Shown here one piece after another: positions 35,093 through 46,037 of a stretch of DNA of 64,000 nt (position 1 is the stretch's first letter; each line of letters opens with the position of its first letter). Location: positions 336,574 through 400,573 of the forward strand of contig GG745367.1 of assembly GCA_000151295.1 (NCBI GenBank), given 5' to 3'. The notes beneath the pieces were generated by a model, which was given only the letters and a program-made list of their open reading frames with translations, had not been told where the DNA came from and did no database searches. A program made the translations under genes and the position numbers. The DNA is from Allomyces macrogynus ATCC 38327 (lineage: Eukaryota; Blastocladiomycota; Blastocladiomycetes; Blastocladiales; Blastocladiaceae).

Positions 35093-37932
35093 ATGGCTGA
35101 AGATTGTCGCCGTGCTCCCGACATGGACCAGGCTGACTCTCACACAAAGCAAGCGGCGCGAGCAAAGCTGCCACCGCACCATGCCGCGCTCCTGCCCGAT
35201 GTGCTCGCGCATATCTTCAAGTACTTGACCAATGCCGCGCACCTGTTCGTTGCAAGTCACGTTTGCCGCGTCTGGCGCAATACTATCATGGACTCGCACG
35301 CGCCGATTCTCTGGCCCGCGGTTTACCGCCATTTGCAAGGGCTACGCTGCGAGGACAAGCCGCTCGAAGACGGAGAAATGACATGGCGAGAATGTCGCCG
35401 GCTCGCGCTCGTCTCGGAGATTTGCGACCAGCACAACTGGCACAAGCTCAAACAATTGGGGCGGCGGCTTGCATCGTCTGGTGTCAAGACGACCACGGAT
35501 CGCGAGCTTTACATCCCGATCGAGGAAGTTCACCACGCGCGCACTTACATTCCCGTCGAGGCCGTGGTCGCACAGTGTCTGCACTTCCTCGATGTGCCTG
35601 AGGGCGGGGAGCCGCTCATGTCCGTGACGGACAACTGTGTCCTGTTTGAGCCACGCATCTGTACGTCGTGACCATCGTTTCGTCCGCTCTGTTTGACGCT
35701 TCAAAGACTGATTCGCATGTCTTAGCGGGCAATATGCGCCCTCAGCGCGCTCATACTTTTCTCCAAGCTCAGTCCTTGTCGCGGCCTGTCAAGTTCACCG
35801 GGCCAACACGAGGGCCATTCTTGCTGCACAGTGTCCCGGAGTTCGTCGAAAAAGTCGACAACCACGGCGACGTGGTTGTCGAGTCCGATTGTTTCTTCAA
35901 TGCCGCGGGAGCAACGTCGACCAAATGGGTGTTTGCGCAATCGGGGACGCGCATTCACTTGTACGCGCAGCCTGGTGCCCACGCATGCATTCGCGTCGCG
36001 CACCCGAAAAAGCTCCAAATTATTGAATCGTCGTGCAGCGACGACTGGCTCGTTGTGCTCTACCAGGTCCCGCTCGACTGGTCCATGGACTTTGTGCGCA
36101 ACCCACGCGTGCCGTGGCGCCCCAATGACGACCCCAAGCTCATGGCCACGCCGTGCATCCTGGCCGTGTACGACCTGCGCGCCGTCCAGATCCCGCGCGC
36201 CGAGCCGGACCGGTGCTTCTTGCTCAACGCCGTTGATGCCGGTATCAAGGCGATTGGCACCGTTTGGGTGCCGTATCAGCATGGCCTGAAGCATGCCGTC
36301 GTCGATCCGGACGCGCACCCGTTCCCCGTCTCGGAGCCAGACCCTTGGTCGGTTACCAAGCCCCTCGACGCATCTTCGCCGCGTCGGCAGCAGCTCAAGA
36401 TTGTGGTCAACGAGCAGGGCGACGACCGGATCCGCGGCCATCGGATCGTGATCGTGACTCTTGCCGTGTCGTCGGCGACGTCCGAGCTCGTCGCGTATCA
36501 GACGTACGGTGTCGTGCCGGAGCATTCGACCGAGATGCGCGGTGGTGAGTCGTTTGTGACGCACGGGCCGTGCTGCAGTTACACGTCGTGGCACCTATTC
36601 GGCCGCATCCTCGTCGGCACGCCGCTCGATCCTGTTTGTTGTCCACGGCTCCAGTTTGCGCGCGACGATTCGGGACTCGCGGCCGACGATGCCATCGCGC
36701 CTGACCTCAAGACGGCATTGACGCACATTACGCGCGGGGGGTTCCATGCCGTGTCGGTTCTGATGCGCGAGCCGCTGCTGCGCTCTTTTCATTTCGCTGC
36801 CGGGGACCGTGAAAGTGTGGTGGCGCGGCATGTTGCGCAGATTTGCGGGATGGATCACGAGCTCCTCGCGCAATATGACCTGCGCCCGCTCGAGTCGACT
36901 TTCATCGCGACGAAGCTCATGGCCAAATCTGACCGCCCAAGCGACGCAACGCTCGCCGCTTGGTCGCTCGCGCTACGCCCGGCCCCACTCCGCATTCGAG
37001 CAACCCTCCCGCGCCTCGCCCGTGTCGTTGCCAAGCCGCCGTACCACATCACCAGCATGCACTGGACGCGTCGCGACCGACTCGTCGCTGTATCGCGCCC
37101 GTCACCATCCGCGCCACCTCTCGCTCGATACGTTCACCAATTTGCCGGTCTCCGTTCCTGGCTGAACCACGGCACCCGGATCGAGGTCGTGGACGTGGCC
37201 GCGATGCGCATCGTGGCAAGGACCGAACTGCCGCCGTCGCCAACCTACTACTTCCCTTGGGGCGATAACCCGCCGTGGTGCGAAACCCCGCCCGCCGGGG
37301 TCCCGTTGGTCGAGACCAAGGAGCGCGAAAAGTCGATGTCGAGTTTCTGGCGACGCGCGCTGTTCCTGCCCATGTGGCGTGTGGACACGGACGCTGACAG
37401 TCCGTTGAACGACGCGTGGGTGCTGGATCCGCTCGCGTCTGCGTACCAACCTAACTGGCGGCTCAGTCCGAAGCGGTACGTGTACGCGCCCGGGACGGTG
37501 CTGCACGTTGCGCCGACGGCGAACGGTTTGGCCATGGTTCGCAGTCTTGGGCCGATGCGCGGGTCGGTGGTCGAGTTGTGCACGTACTCGAAATCGCCCG
37601 CGCCTCCCGCGACTGTGAAGCCGACGAGGATTGCACGGGTTGTTGATCCGGACTACCTGAACACGAGTTCTTCCCGTGTTTCGCGTGCGTCTCGAAACCA
37701 GGCCCGGTGGCAAGCAAAAGCGCAGGGGCGTCGTGCGGACGTCCAAACAATGGTTGCTGACGGCGCACCGGTCGCTGTGGTGCGGCCCGGTGTGGGGAAG
37801 AGTCGGATCAAGGGCCCGGCGCTGATGCCGAGGGACGAGGTCGAGGAAGGGAGGCAGATATTGGACGAGCACGAGTGGGATGACGATGAAGTGAGTGGCG
37901 AGGAAGATCATGTCGAAGATGAGCGGAGTTGA
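35093..37932 (+). CDS. F-box family protein D
   Basis: Exons 35093-35660 and 35726-37932 around a 65-nt intron (GTACGT donor, CTTAG acceptor) give 924 residues. F-box: [13 protein letters not shown] ... CRVWRNTI ... PILW; one of the leucines before the helix has changed (HLFVASHVC). The exon junction FEPRI/SGN is the family position. Exon 2 has [57 protein letters not shown] and [16 protein letters not shown]. It then has the basic [22 protein letters not shown] tail and an acidic end ([13 protein letters not shown]). D and E share features ([14 protein letters not shown]) that set them apart from B and C, suggesting two rounds of tandem duplication. Confidence 0.85.
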
Positions 37933-38437
37933 TTGCTCAAATGAAAGTAATGAATGATTGTCTTGTCAGTCAACGCAGAACGTTGCAGAGTCTCATCAGT
38001 GTGAACTCTTCGTTTTGTTTTCGCGCCAGATGCGTCTTGCTGTTGTCAGCTATCTCTTGTTGTCCATTCAAATCGTGCTTCGTCCCACGAAACATGAGCA
38101 CACACAGTGAATATCAATGAATGCCGCGCGTACCTTTTTATGACATTTCTTTGCGCCCATCCATTGTTTTTTGACGTCAGACTTGGAAATGCGAGCCACG
38201 ACGTGAGGTGGTGCGGATCCTCCTCGTCACTTCACCCAGGTTCGCACTCTACATGCGTCAGTTGTGACAACCAACCACGCCACTTCCTTCATGTCAAGTA
38301 CGTCAACCGTCCCACCGCCCTTCGCCCACTCCAGGCATTGCAAAAGCAACATGGAGTATAAGTGGACTTGTCGCCCGCATCCTCAACCGCACCAGAACGC
38401 TCTCCACCCGGTTAGCGTTCTTGCAGCCTGCGGCATC
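37933..38437. other. Intergenic region, F-box D / E
   Basis: 505 bp between head-to-tail paralogs, relatively AT-rich. Nothing recognisable. The E frame is open upstream of the chosen ATG, so E could start up to 87 bp earlier at 38351. Confidence 0.4.
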
Positions 38438-41346
38438 ATGCCTTTCAACGTCCACGACCATGAGGCTCCTGACCAGGGCCGCCCAGCTGTCCCGCCGAAT
38501 TCCAAGCGCAAGAACCGAGCACTTGTGCCGCATGGCGCCATATTTTTACCTGACGTGCTTGGGCATGTGTTTCGTTTCCTGTCGAACCCAGCCCATCTCC
38601 TGCGCTCGAGTCACGTTTGCCGCATCTGGCGCGACACGATCATGGAGTCGCATGCACCACTGTTGTGGCCGTCCATCTACCGCATGCAGCCCGGGCTCCG
38701 GTATCGCGATCCAGCACTCGACGACAGCACCATGACCTGGCAAGAATTTCGCCGGCTTGCCTTGCGCGCGGTTCGTGACACGCACGAGTGGCACAAGGTC
38801 AAGCAGCTCGGCAAACGACTCGCGTCGTCCGGCGCCGTGAAAAAGGTAAACTCGAGCGAGGTCCTGCTCGTGGAAGTGCACATTGCGCGCAAGTACGCGC
38901 CGGTCGAGGCGGTTGTTGCTGAGGCCCCGCATCTCACCAATGTGGTTGAAGGCAGCGGGAAGCCGCTGTTGACGGTTACGGACAGTGCCATCGTTTTTCA
39001 GCCGCGCTTGAGTATGTGGATATCAATCATTGCGATTGCAAACCAGCTTTGGTCACCTGTACTGATCCATTTGTACATACAGCGGGATGCAAGGTCACCA
39101 ATCAGAAACGGTCCTTCCTTCAAGTCCACCCATTTTCGACGGCTTCCTTCTCTCGATTTTCGGCGCCGCACGACACGTTCCAAATAGGCAGCGGCGCGGA
39201 GACCGTGGAGGACGTCAACGAAAATGGAAGTCGGTGCACAACATCCGACCCTTACTTCCACGCGGCGGGCGCGACCAAAACACGCTGGATGTACGCGCAA
39301 TCCGCGACTTGCGTCCGCCTGCACCCGCTGCCAACCGTCAACAGCCTGTGCATCCGCGTTGCGCACCCGAAAAAGCTGCAAATTATTGATTCGTCGTGCT
39401 GCGACGACTGGCTCGTCGTGCTCTACAAGGTCCCGCTCAACTGGTCCATCGATTTTACTTGGAGCCCGCGTGTGCCGTGGCGCGAAAACGACGACCCGAA
39501 ACTCGTGACGATGCCGTGCATTTTGGCCGTGTATGACTTGCGTGGCGTGCAGATCCCGGATTGCGAGCCGGACCGGTGCTTGCTGCTCAATGCCGTTGAC
39601 GTTGGCGTCAAGGCTGTTGGAGCCGTCTGGGTGCCGTATCAGCACGGACTGACACATGCTGTTGTCGACCCGGACGCGCACCCGTTCCCCGTTTCGGAGG
39701 CGGGCCCATGGGGGGATGCCGAATCCGCTGGCGCATTTTATCGTCGGCAGTTGCTCAAGATCATGGTCAACGAGCAGGGCGAGGACCGGATTCGTGGTCA
39801 GCGGCTCGTGGTCGTGACATTTGACGTTTCGACGTCAGTGCCGGATCTCGTTGCGTGGCAGCCATACGGCGTCACTCCGGAACATCCTGAATTAATACGC
39901 GGCGCAGAGCAGGACGAGTCCTTCGCGACGCACGGGCCGTGCTGCAGTTACACGTCGTGGCGCCTATTCGGCCGCATTCTCGTTGGCACGCCGCTCGACC
40001 CTGTTTGCTGCCCACGGCTCCAGTTTGCACGCGACGATTCGGGGATCGAAGCCAGCACTGCTATCGCGCCCGACTTCAAGTCCATCCTGATGCAGATGAC
40101 GCGCCGTGGATTCCTGGCCGTGTCGATCCTGATGCGCGAGCCGCTTTTGCGCGCGTTTCATTTTGACGTTCCCTGCCGCGCACAACTCATGGCGCAGTAC
40201 GTTGCCCAACTGTTCGGGTCCAACCCCGCGCTCATGGCCCAGTACGACCTGCGCCCCATCGAGGCCGAGTTTATTATCACTCAATTCGCCGCTTCCACCC
40301 ACCCATCGGACGCGACTTTGGCGGCCTGGTCCAACCACATGCGCCCAACCTCGCTCCCCGTCCGTGCGACCCTCCCGCGGCAGCACCGCGTCCCCGGCCA
40401 ACTCACCTACCACGTCGTCGACATGCACTGGACGCGCCGCGACCGTCTGGTCCTCATTTCCCGCCCGCACCGTGCGCCACACCCATCATTCGACCGCACC
40501 TACTGGTTTGACACAACGACCGACCCCGGCGCGCGAATCGACGTGATCGACACGGCGGGGATGCGCATCGTCGCACGGACCGACTTACCGCCGACCACCG
40601 CGTACCGCATCAGTTGCGCGCACTGGGTGGAGAACCCGCGCTGGCACGATCTCGGCACCTACGGCCCATTATCCTCGCCGTCACCTATGGCCGGGAGCAG
40701 CAGAGACATCACAGAGGAAATGGCGTGGCGGCGTATGCGCTTACTCCCGCCGCCGTGTGACGCCGACCCGGACGGACCACTCAATGACGCGTGGATTCTC
40801 GACCCGCTGCGTCGCGCGTCTTTGCCCCCCGGACCGGTCCGGCTCGGGCGGCCGACGCGGCACGTGCATGTGCCTGGGACCGTCCTGCACCTCGCGCCCA
40901 CAGCCAAGGGACTCGTGATCGTGCGCAGTTTGGGACCGATGCGTGGTTCCGTTGTGGAATTGTGCACGTACTCGAAATCGCGCGAGCCGCCGGCGTTCGT
41001 GACGGGGCCACAGATCGGGCCGGCTCGGCCGGAGTTTACGCGTGCGCCGGTGGGGACGGGGGCGGTATCGCGCGCGGAACGGAACCAGGCGCGGTGGAGC
41101 GCCAAGGCACAGGGGCGGGGTGCGGTCGTGCGGGCGACGGTTGCGGTAGGGGTGAATAGTGGGACTGTGATTGCGCGGTCTGTGGGTAGCGGAGGGCGTG
41201 GTGGGAGGGGGCCGGTGCTTGTGCCGCGCGATGAGGTGGAGGAGGGGCGGCAGTTGTTGGAGGAGTTTGGATGGGATGGGCGTGAAGAGTGGGGTGCGGA
41301 AGAGTCGGGTGCTGCGGTGGGGAGTGGCGACGAGCGGGAAGAGTGA
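38438..41346 (+). CDS. F-box family protein E (last of tandem array)
   Basis: Exons 38438-39011 and 39083-41346 around a 71-nt intron (GTATGT donor, ATACAG acceptor) give 945 residues from the ATG at 38438. F-box: [13 protein letters not shown] ... CRIWRDTI ... PLLW. The junction is FQPRL/SGC, the family position. All exon 2 blocks are present: [59 protein letters not shown] and [16 protein letters not shown]. The tail has the basic [13 protein letters not shown] segment, a Gly/Val-rich stretch and an acidic end. E is open throughout and has a normal donor, so with B and D it is one of the likely functional copies. Confidence 0.85.
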
Positions 41347-42594
41347 GGAAACGGTGACGGACGATGGTGCGCGCGTATATGTGATGTTATGCCATTCAAC
41401 GATGTAAGGTACCCAGCCAGAAGTAATTCGATGCATGCTACGTCGGATGATATGATATTTTGCGCGTCGTCCAATCCTGAGGCATTGCGATTCATGTGCC
41501 TTTGGTGCCACCGTCTGTGATCAAACACATCGACAAAGTGAGAGAATAGGGAATGAATGAGTTTGGTCGTAATCATTTTCCCAAGCGAAAGTTGACCTTC
41601 TGCCATTCCTGCTCGCGATAATTAGTGTTGATTTCCGATGTTCTTGCGTGAAGGTACGTTCATGCACGGTGGATTGATTGCTGCTCACCAGGACCTGTCT
41701 CCCAGGACCACCCGTGTCGGCTCGCGAACCATAATGCCCGGGAGCAAGCAATTAGACCAAGGAAGGGTCTTTGCGACACTACAGTAAATGGCTCGAGCAG
41801 TTTTTGAAGGGCACACGAAACAGCTCGGCTTTGTTCAAACAAGTTGTTGTTGTTGTTGTTGTTTGTTGTTGAAGGCGGAGCTAGGCTCAACGCATGAGAG
41901 ATGACTCGTCACTAAGCGAGCGATTTTTATTCCACCCGTCGCTGGGTTCAGAGAACGAAACTATCGAGGACATATCACCCCAACTCACAACATATCTTCT
42001 GCGGTGCTCTTTTACAAGGACTAGCCTTTGGCAGGAGTGCGTTGCCACTTACTGAGCACGCATTGTGCACCATGCGTGCTGCTCAAGTGACAGGCAGTGG
42101 GGCAGTGTCGTCCATGCGTTCCAATCTATCTTTCTCAATTACCCCAGCATGTCCGTAGCTGCCACGCCGCTGTCATTTCTCAGATGTAGCGGGTGGTCAT
42201 GCGCTGTCAGCAACGTCGTCGTAGGTCCTCGTCAATCCCAGTTTGACACGGCTGGGACTCGATGGCACACGATTCGGATGGACGGGAAAGGAGATCGTGG
42301 CAGGTGGACCCGGTCCACCCCCCAGCCTCCCCCAACCGTTTGTCTTCATGCCTTGGTACAGGTGCAAGCGCAACCGTGTCTTGTTGCGTCGTCCAGCTCT
42401 CGGCGGCTCATCAAGTTTCATGCTTACGAGCTGGTTTTATGAAGGTATGCCATCAACGGGAGACGTGTTGCGCTTGTTCGGCCTCAAGGGCGTTCTTTAT
42501 GGTTAAGTATGCATTTTCCTGATCAGATGCACGCGTGCTACGATGAACTGTATTTTTGCGCACCGTCCAGTCCCCGAGTCCCACCCCTCCGTCA
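41347..42594. other. Convergent intergenic region, F-box E / KAP3
   Basis: 1.25 kb between two stop codons, lower in GC than the genes. It contains a GTT-rich run (about 41843-41870) leading into a dispersed repeat. No coding frame with protein-like composition. Confidence 0.45.
41864..41954. repeat. Dispersed repeat, copy 1
   Basis: Shares two blocks in the same order with 59337-59460: a GTTGAAGGCGGAGCTAGGCT-like block followed by CTCAACGCATG, and a GCGAGC ... TTCCACC ... CGCTGGGTTCAGAGA block. The spacer between the blocks differs in length. No coding capacity. Confidence 0.8.
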
Positions 42595-43348
42595 TCACGC
42601 GTACACCAACTTGACGTGCCCAAACGTATCCGCGACATGATGCGTGCTCCCATCATGATGATCATGCACGTCCTCGCCGCCCACCTCCTCCTCCTCATGC
42701 CGCTCCCCTTTCTTGTCCTCCTTCTCGCCCCCCTCATGCCCTTCATGCGCCATCGTCGCGAGAGCGATCCACTCGGCATTATGAAAATGGAACTTATCTC
42801 TGCGAATCCGGTCGGCCCAAGCCTCCACTCCACCACCCCCACCCTCGGCCCCACCGTCCGCGGCCACCAAATCCGCCACCGCATCCAATCCCGCGTCCGC
42901 GGCCGCCCTGATCGCCGGGTGCTGGTCATACACGACATCCAGCGATGCCGGGACCAGGTCATCCAACAGGACCGCGCGACACGCCGGCAAGTGCCGGACC
43001 ATGGCCGTGCACGCGAGGAGCGACTGCAGGACCATTTCGTCGTCGTCCTCGTGCGACCGCATCACGGCCAGGACCAAGCCCGGGATTCGGTGTTGCACAA
43101 AGTGGTCGTCAATCCCCGTATCGGATGCGGCGGCACAGACGAATTGCACGGCTTCCAGGACCAGGTCGTCGCCGTTGAGCGCCGCGAGATACCTCGCGAG
43201 CGAGGGGAGGAGGGTCGGGTAGGCGTGCGCGAGCGCCGCGTAGTCGAGGTCCGGGACACGCAGGTTGGCGAGGATGCCGAGAAGTTCGACGTGCGTGTCG
43301 GCCGCGGAGGTGGTGGTGAAGAGCGTCAGGAGGTCATCGAGATGGTCC

Positions 43349-43439
<91 letters not shown>

Positions 43440-45363
43440 CGGATCGGTTAGTGGTGGGCCGGAAATCGCATGAGTGCGAGAGCGGTACCAGGAACAACAT
43501 GTGCAGCTCCGGATGCAAGCTCATGTTGCGCAGCATCTTGAGCAGCAAGTAGTCGCGCGACTTCATGAGCCGCTTGAAGAGCGCGGTCAACCCGCCGTTG
43601 TCGGCCCACAGCTCGGCATTGTGCTCGTTGACGGCCAGGTTGATGGCGAGTGCCATGAGCTCGGGTGGCAAATGGTCTTTCGGGTAGGTCAAGACCAGGT
43701 GAAGCAGCTGTGCCCCCAGGAGGCCGAAGTGAGTGGCCGTGCGTCGTGGACAAGACGATCAGACCGCGTACCGTCGGGAGGGCGTCATTGTAGGTAAACA
43801 TGGCCTTGGACCGCTCGTCGCAGCTGATTTGGTAGAGGAGCAGAAGCAGCTCGGGCGTCACGACCTCGCCATGCAGCTTGTCGACGAGCGCCGAGACGAC
43901 GCCCATGCGAATCAACTCGTTGCGCCACTCGCCGTCGTGCGAGAGATTGAGAAACAGCTTGAGCGTCGCCTCTTGCAGCTCCTACATTTTCGTGTCGCGT
44001 CGTGAGCCGCCGGAATCGCTGCTAATGAGTGTGCCGTGGAGCAAGTACCGCATTCCGCGACCCAATCAGCGGAATCAGTGCCGCGACGCGCTCCGGCGCC
44101 GCGCGCAACGCCTCCACATTTTCGCGGTACTGCGCGAGCACAATCAAAAACCGGGCCATGATCAGCATCACGTGCACGTTCTGCGTCGGCCGATCCGCGA
44201 GCCGCGCGAGCGCCGGTACGATCCCGCGCTTGACCATTTTCACTTGAAAATCCGGGTCCGTGGCCTGGTGCAGCAGGATCGAGACGACGCCGTAGAGAAG
44301 CGCGTCCTGCTTGGCGAGGACCGCAGCGACTTTGGGGTTACTGCCCGCCGGCTTGGCGCTGGTCGCGGGTTTGCGCGCCGAGGCAGGCGGTAGTGCGGTG
44401 GCGTCGGCGGTGCCGCCGCCATTGGCCGTGAGGGCGTCGAGCCGCTTGATTTCCTGGTCGAGCAGCTTCATGCACATGTCACCGACCTTGTTGGCGGTGA
44501 GCAGTGGGTGGTAGGGCGGGTACATGGCGAATTGGTGGAAAATGGCAATGATGTTGGCTGAGAGCTCGAGCGACTTGATGGTTTCCTCGCGCAGGGTTCG
44601 CGAGAGCGCCGAAAAGAGGTACTCTAACACGGCCAATAGTCGGTGTCGGTCATGGACCTGGAGCAAGTGCGCAATAGAACGGCGCGCACCCTTTTCAGCC
44701 AGGAGCGGCAGGTTGCCGTGTTGCATGGCCAGGGCCAAGATGAGGCCCGTCGCCCGTAACTTGGCCGGCGCGTCCTCGTAGAGCAAGTCGACATACTGGT
44801 CGAGCATCTCGAGCGACGCAAACTCTTCATCATCATCGGGCACGGAATTGCTGTTCTGTTCACTGAGCCGTGAGCCAAAAAAAACCGGTCAAAGTCCAAC
44901 GAGGGCAGCGCGACGTACCATTCCCCAAAGTGACCCTTCGGACCCAAGTGCGCTGTTCCGTCCGCTCGTCGAGGCTGGTGGTCGCGGCGAAGAAGAAGAC
45001 AGCACGGGGCGCGACGAGGGTGCTCGGCCCGACGGGACGCGCATCGCGTGACGAGACTGCAGCGTTGCCAGGACCTGTTCGACGAGCGGCTGCTTGGCCG
45101 GGTGGATCAGCTTGCACTTGACGATAATTTCTTGCGAAATACAGGGCAAGTTGGCCGAGGGGCCGAGCGACTTGAGCGAGATGCTGTTGGCAAGGGCCGT
45201 TCGTTGAGCGGTCAGGAGCAGGAGCGAGACAGCAGACGGGGAGGGTTGGCGCAGTTACGTTTTCGTCGACGGGATCGGGTCGTCGGGCGGCGACACAATC
45301 AAATAGTGCACGACGAGCGCGCACTCGGTCGGGTGCGGCTCAATGGCGCCGGGGATCAGGCGG
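42595..45363 (-). CDS. KAP3: Kinesin-associated protein 3 (kinesin-2 KAP subunit)
   Basis: Non-motor subunit of heterotrimeric kinesin-2, which drives anterograde intraflagellar transport. Exons read 45259-45363 (HPTECALVVHYL), then from 45183 (ISQEIIVKCKLIHPAKQ, matching the family's VVEECKLIHPSK), a block from about 44864 (LEMLDQYVDLLYED), and further armadillo-type helical repeats: LKLFLNLSHDGEWRNELIRM, LLYQISCDERSKAMFTY, MALAINLAVNEHNAEL and LLGILANLRVPDLDY. The family end motif is KFHFHNAEWIAL. Recognised introns include 45184-45258 (75 nt) and 43348-43488 (141 nt, holding a CT microsatellite). The C-terminal tail is Glu/His-rich. The first exon is unresolved: an ATG with MTFNEDQRNNLAAF near 45470 is attractive but out of phase with the next exon under simple splicing. 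The gene diverges from the myotubularin gene. Identification is firm; the exact 5' end is not. Confidence 0.9.
43351..43437. repeat. (GA)43 microsatellite inside a KAP3 intron
   Basis: 87 bases of uninterrupted GA. On the coding strand it is (CT)n directly before the acceptor CAG at 43348-43350, so it serves as the intron's polypyrimidine tract. Confidence 0.93.
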
Positions 45364-46037
45364 CTAAGCGACGGGTGCGTGCGACAAACCCAGCAGGGGC
45401 AGGTCAAAATACTGTTACCATGGCCATGAAAGCGGCCAGGTTGTTTCGTTGGTCCTCGTTGAACGTCATGTTGATGCGCTACCGTTTTTGGCCGGCAGCG
45501 CCATTGGTAGGTGCCAAGTCGGGCATGGTAGGCCGCAACAAAGGATGAACTCGGGTGCCTGGTGCGGGTCGAGCAGGTCGAGCAGCGGTATGTTCCTTTG
45601 AGAATTGGGCTCGGGTCCGTTTGCGCCAGGGCGGATCGCTACGTTGGATCGCTCCAAGAAAGGGGAATTTGGCGGGCAGGGGGGGGGGGGGGGGGGAGCA
45701 GCGTCGGCAGCGATGAGAGCGGCAGCTGGTGCTGAAGCCTGAGGAGCACCTTGTCGCGGTCACGTTGGAAGCAAGGCAACTTGTGGCGTGCTCCCAAGCG
45801 CCCCTGCCCTTTCGCTCCTGCACACAGAAGGGACGTTGCGATGAAACGGTTCAAGACGCACCAACGACGTGTCTTCCTGGCCCGACCAGCCCGACCACCA
45901 CCATCTTCGTCGTCGAGAATCTGGCCGGCCACGGCCCCGGCGTTGACCACGAGCACTCCCCACGCCCAGCCGCGCGCCCCGACTTGCCGCACTGTGCCCG
46001 CTGAGCCGCGCCCGACCGCGAGCCGCCTGCCGCAACA
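45364..46037. other. Divergent region KAP3 / myotubularin
   Basis: 674 bp, including the unresolved first KAP3 exon (perhaps 45400-45540), a poly-G run at about 45681-45697 and the myotubularin 5' leader. No other feature seen. Confidence 0.45.
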
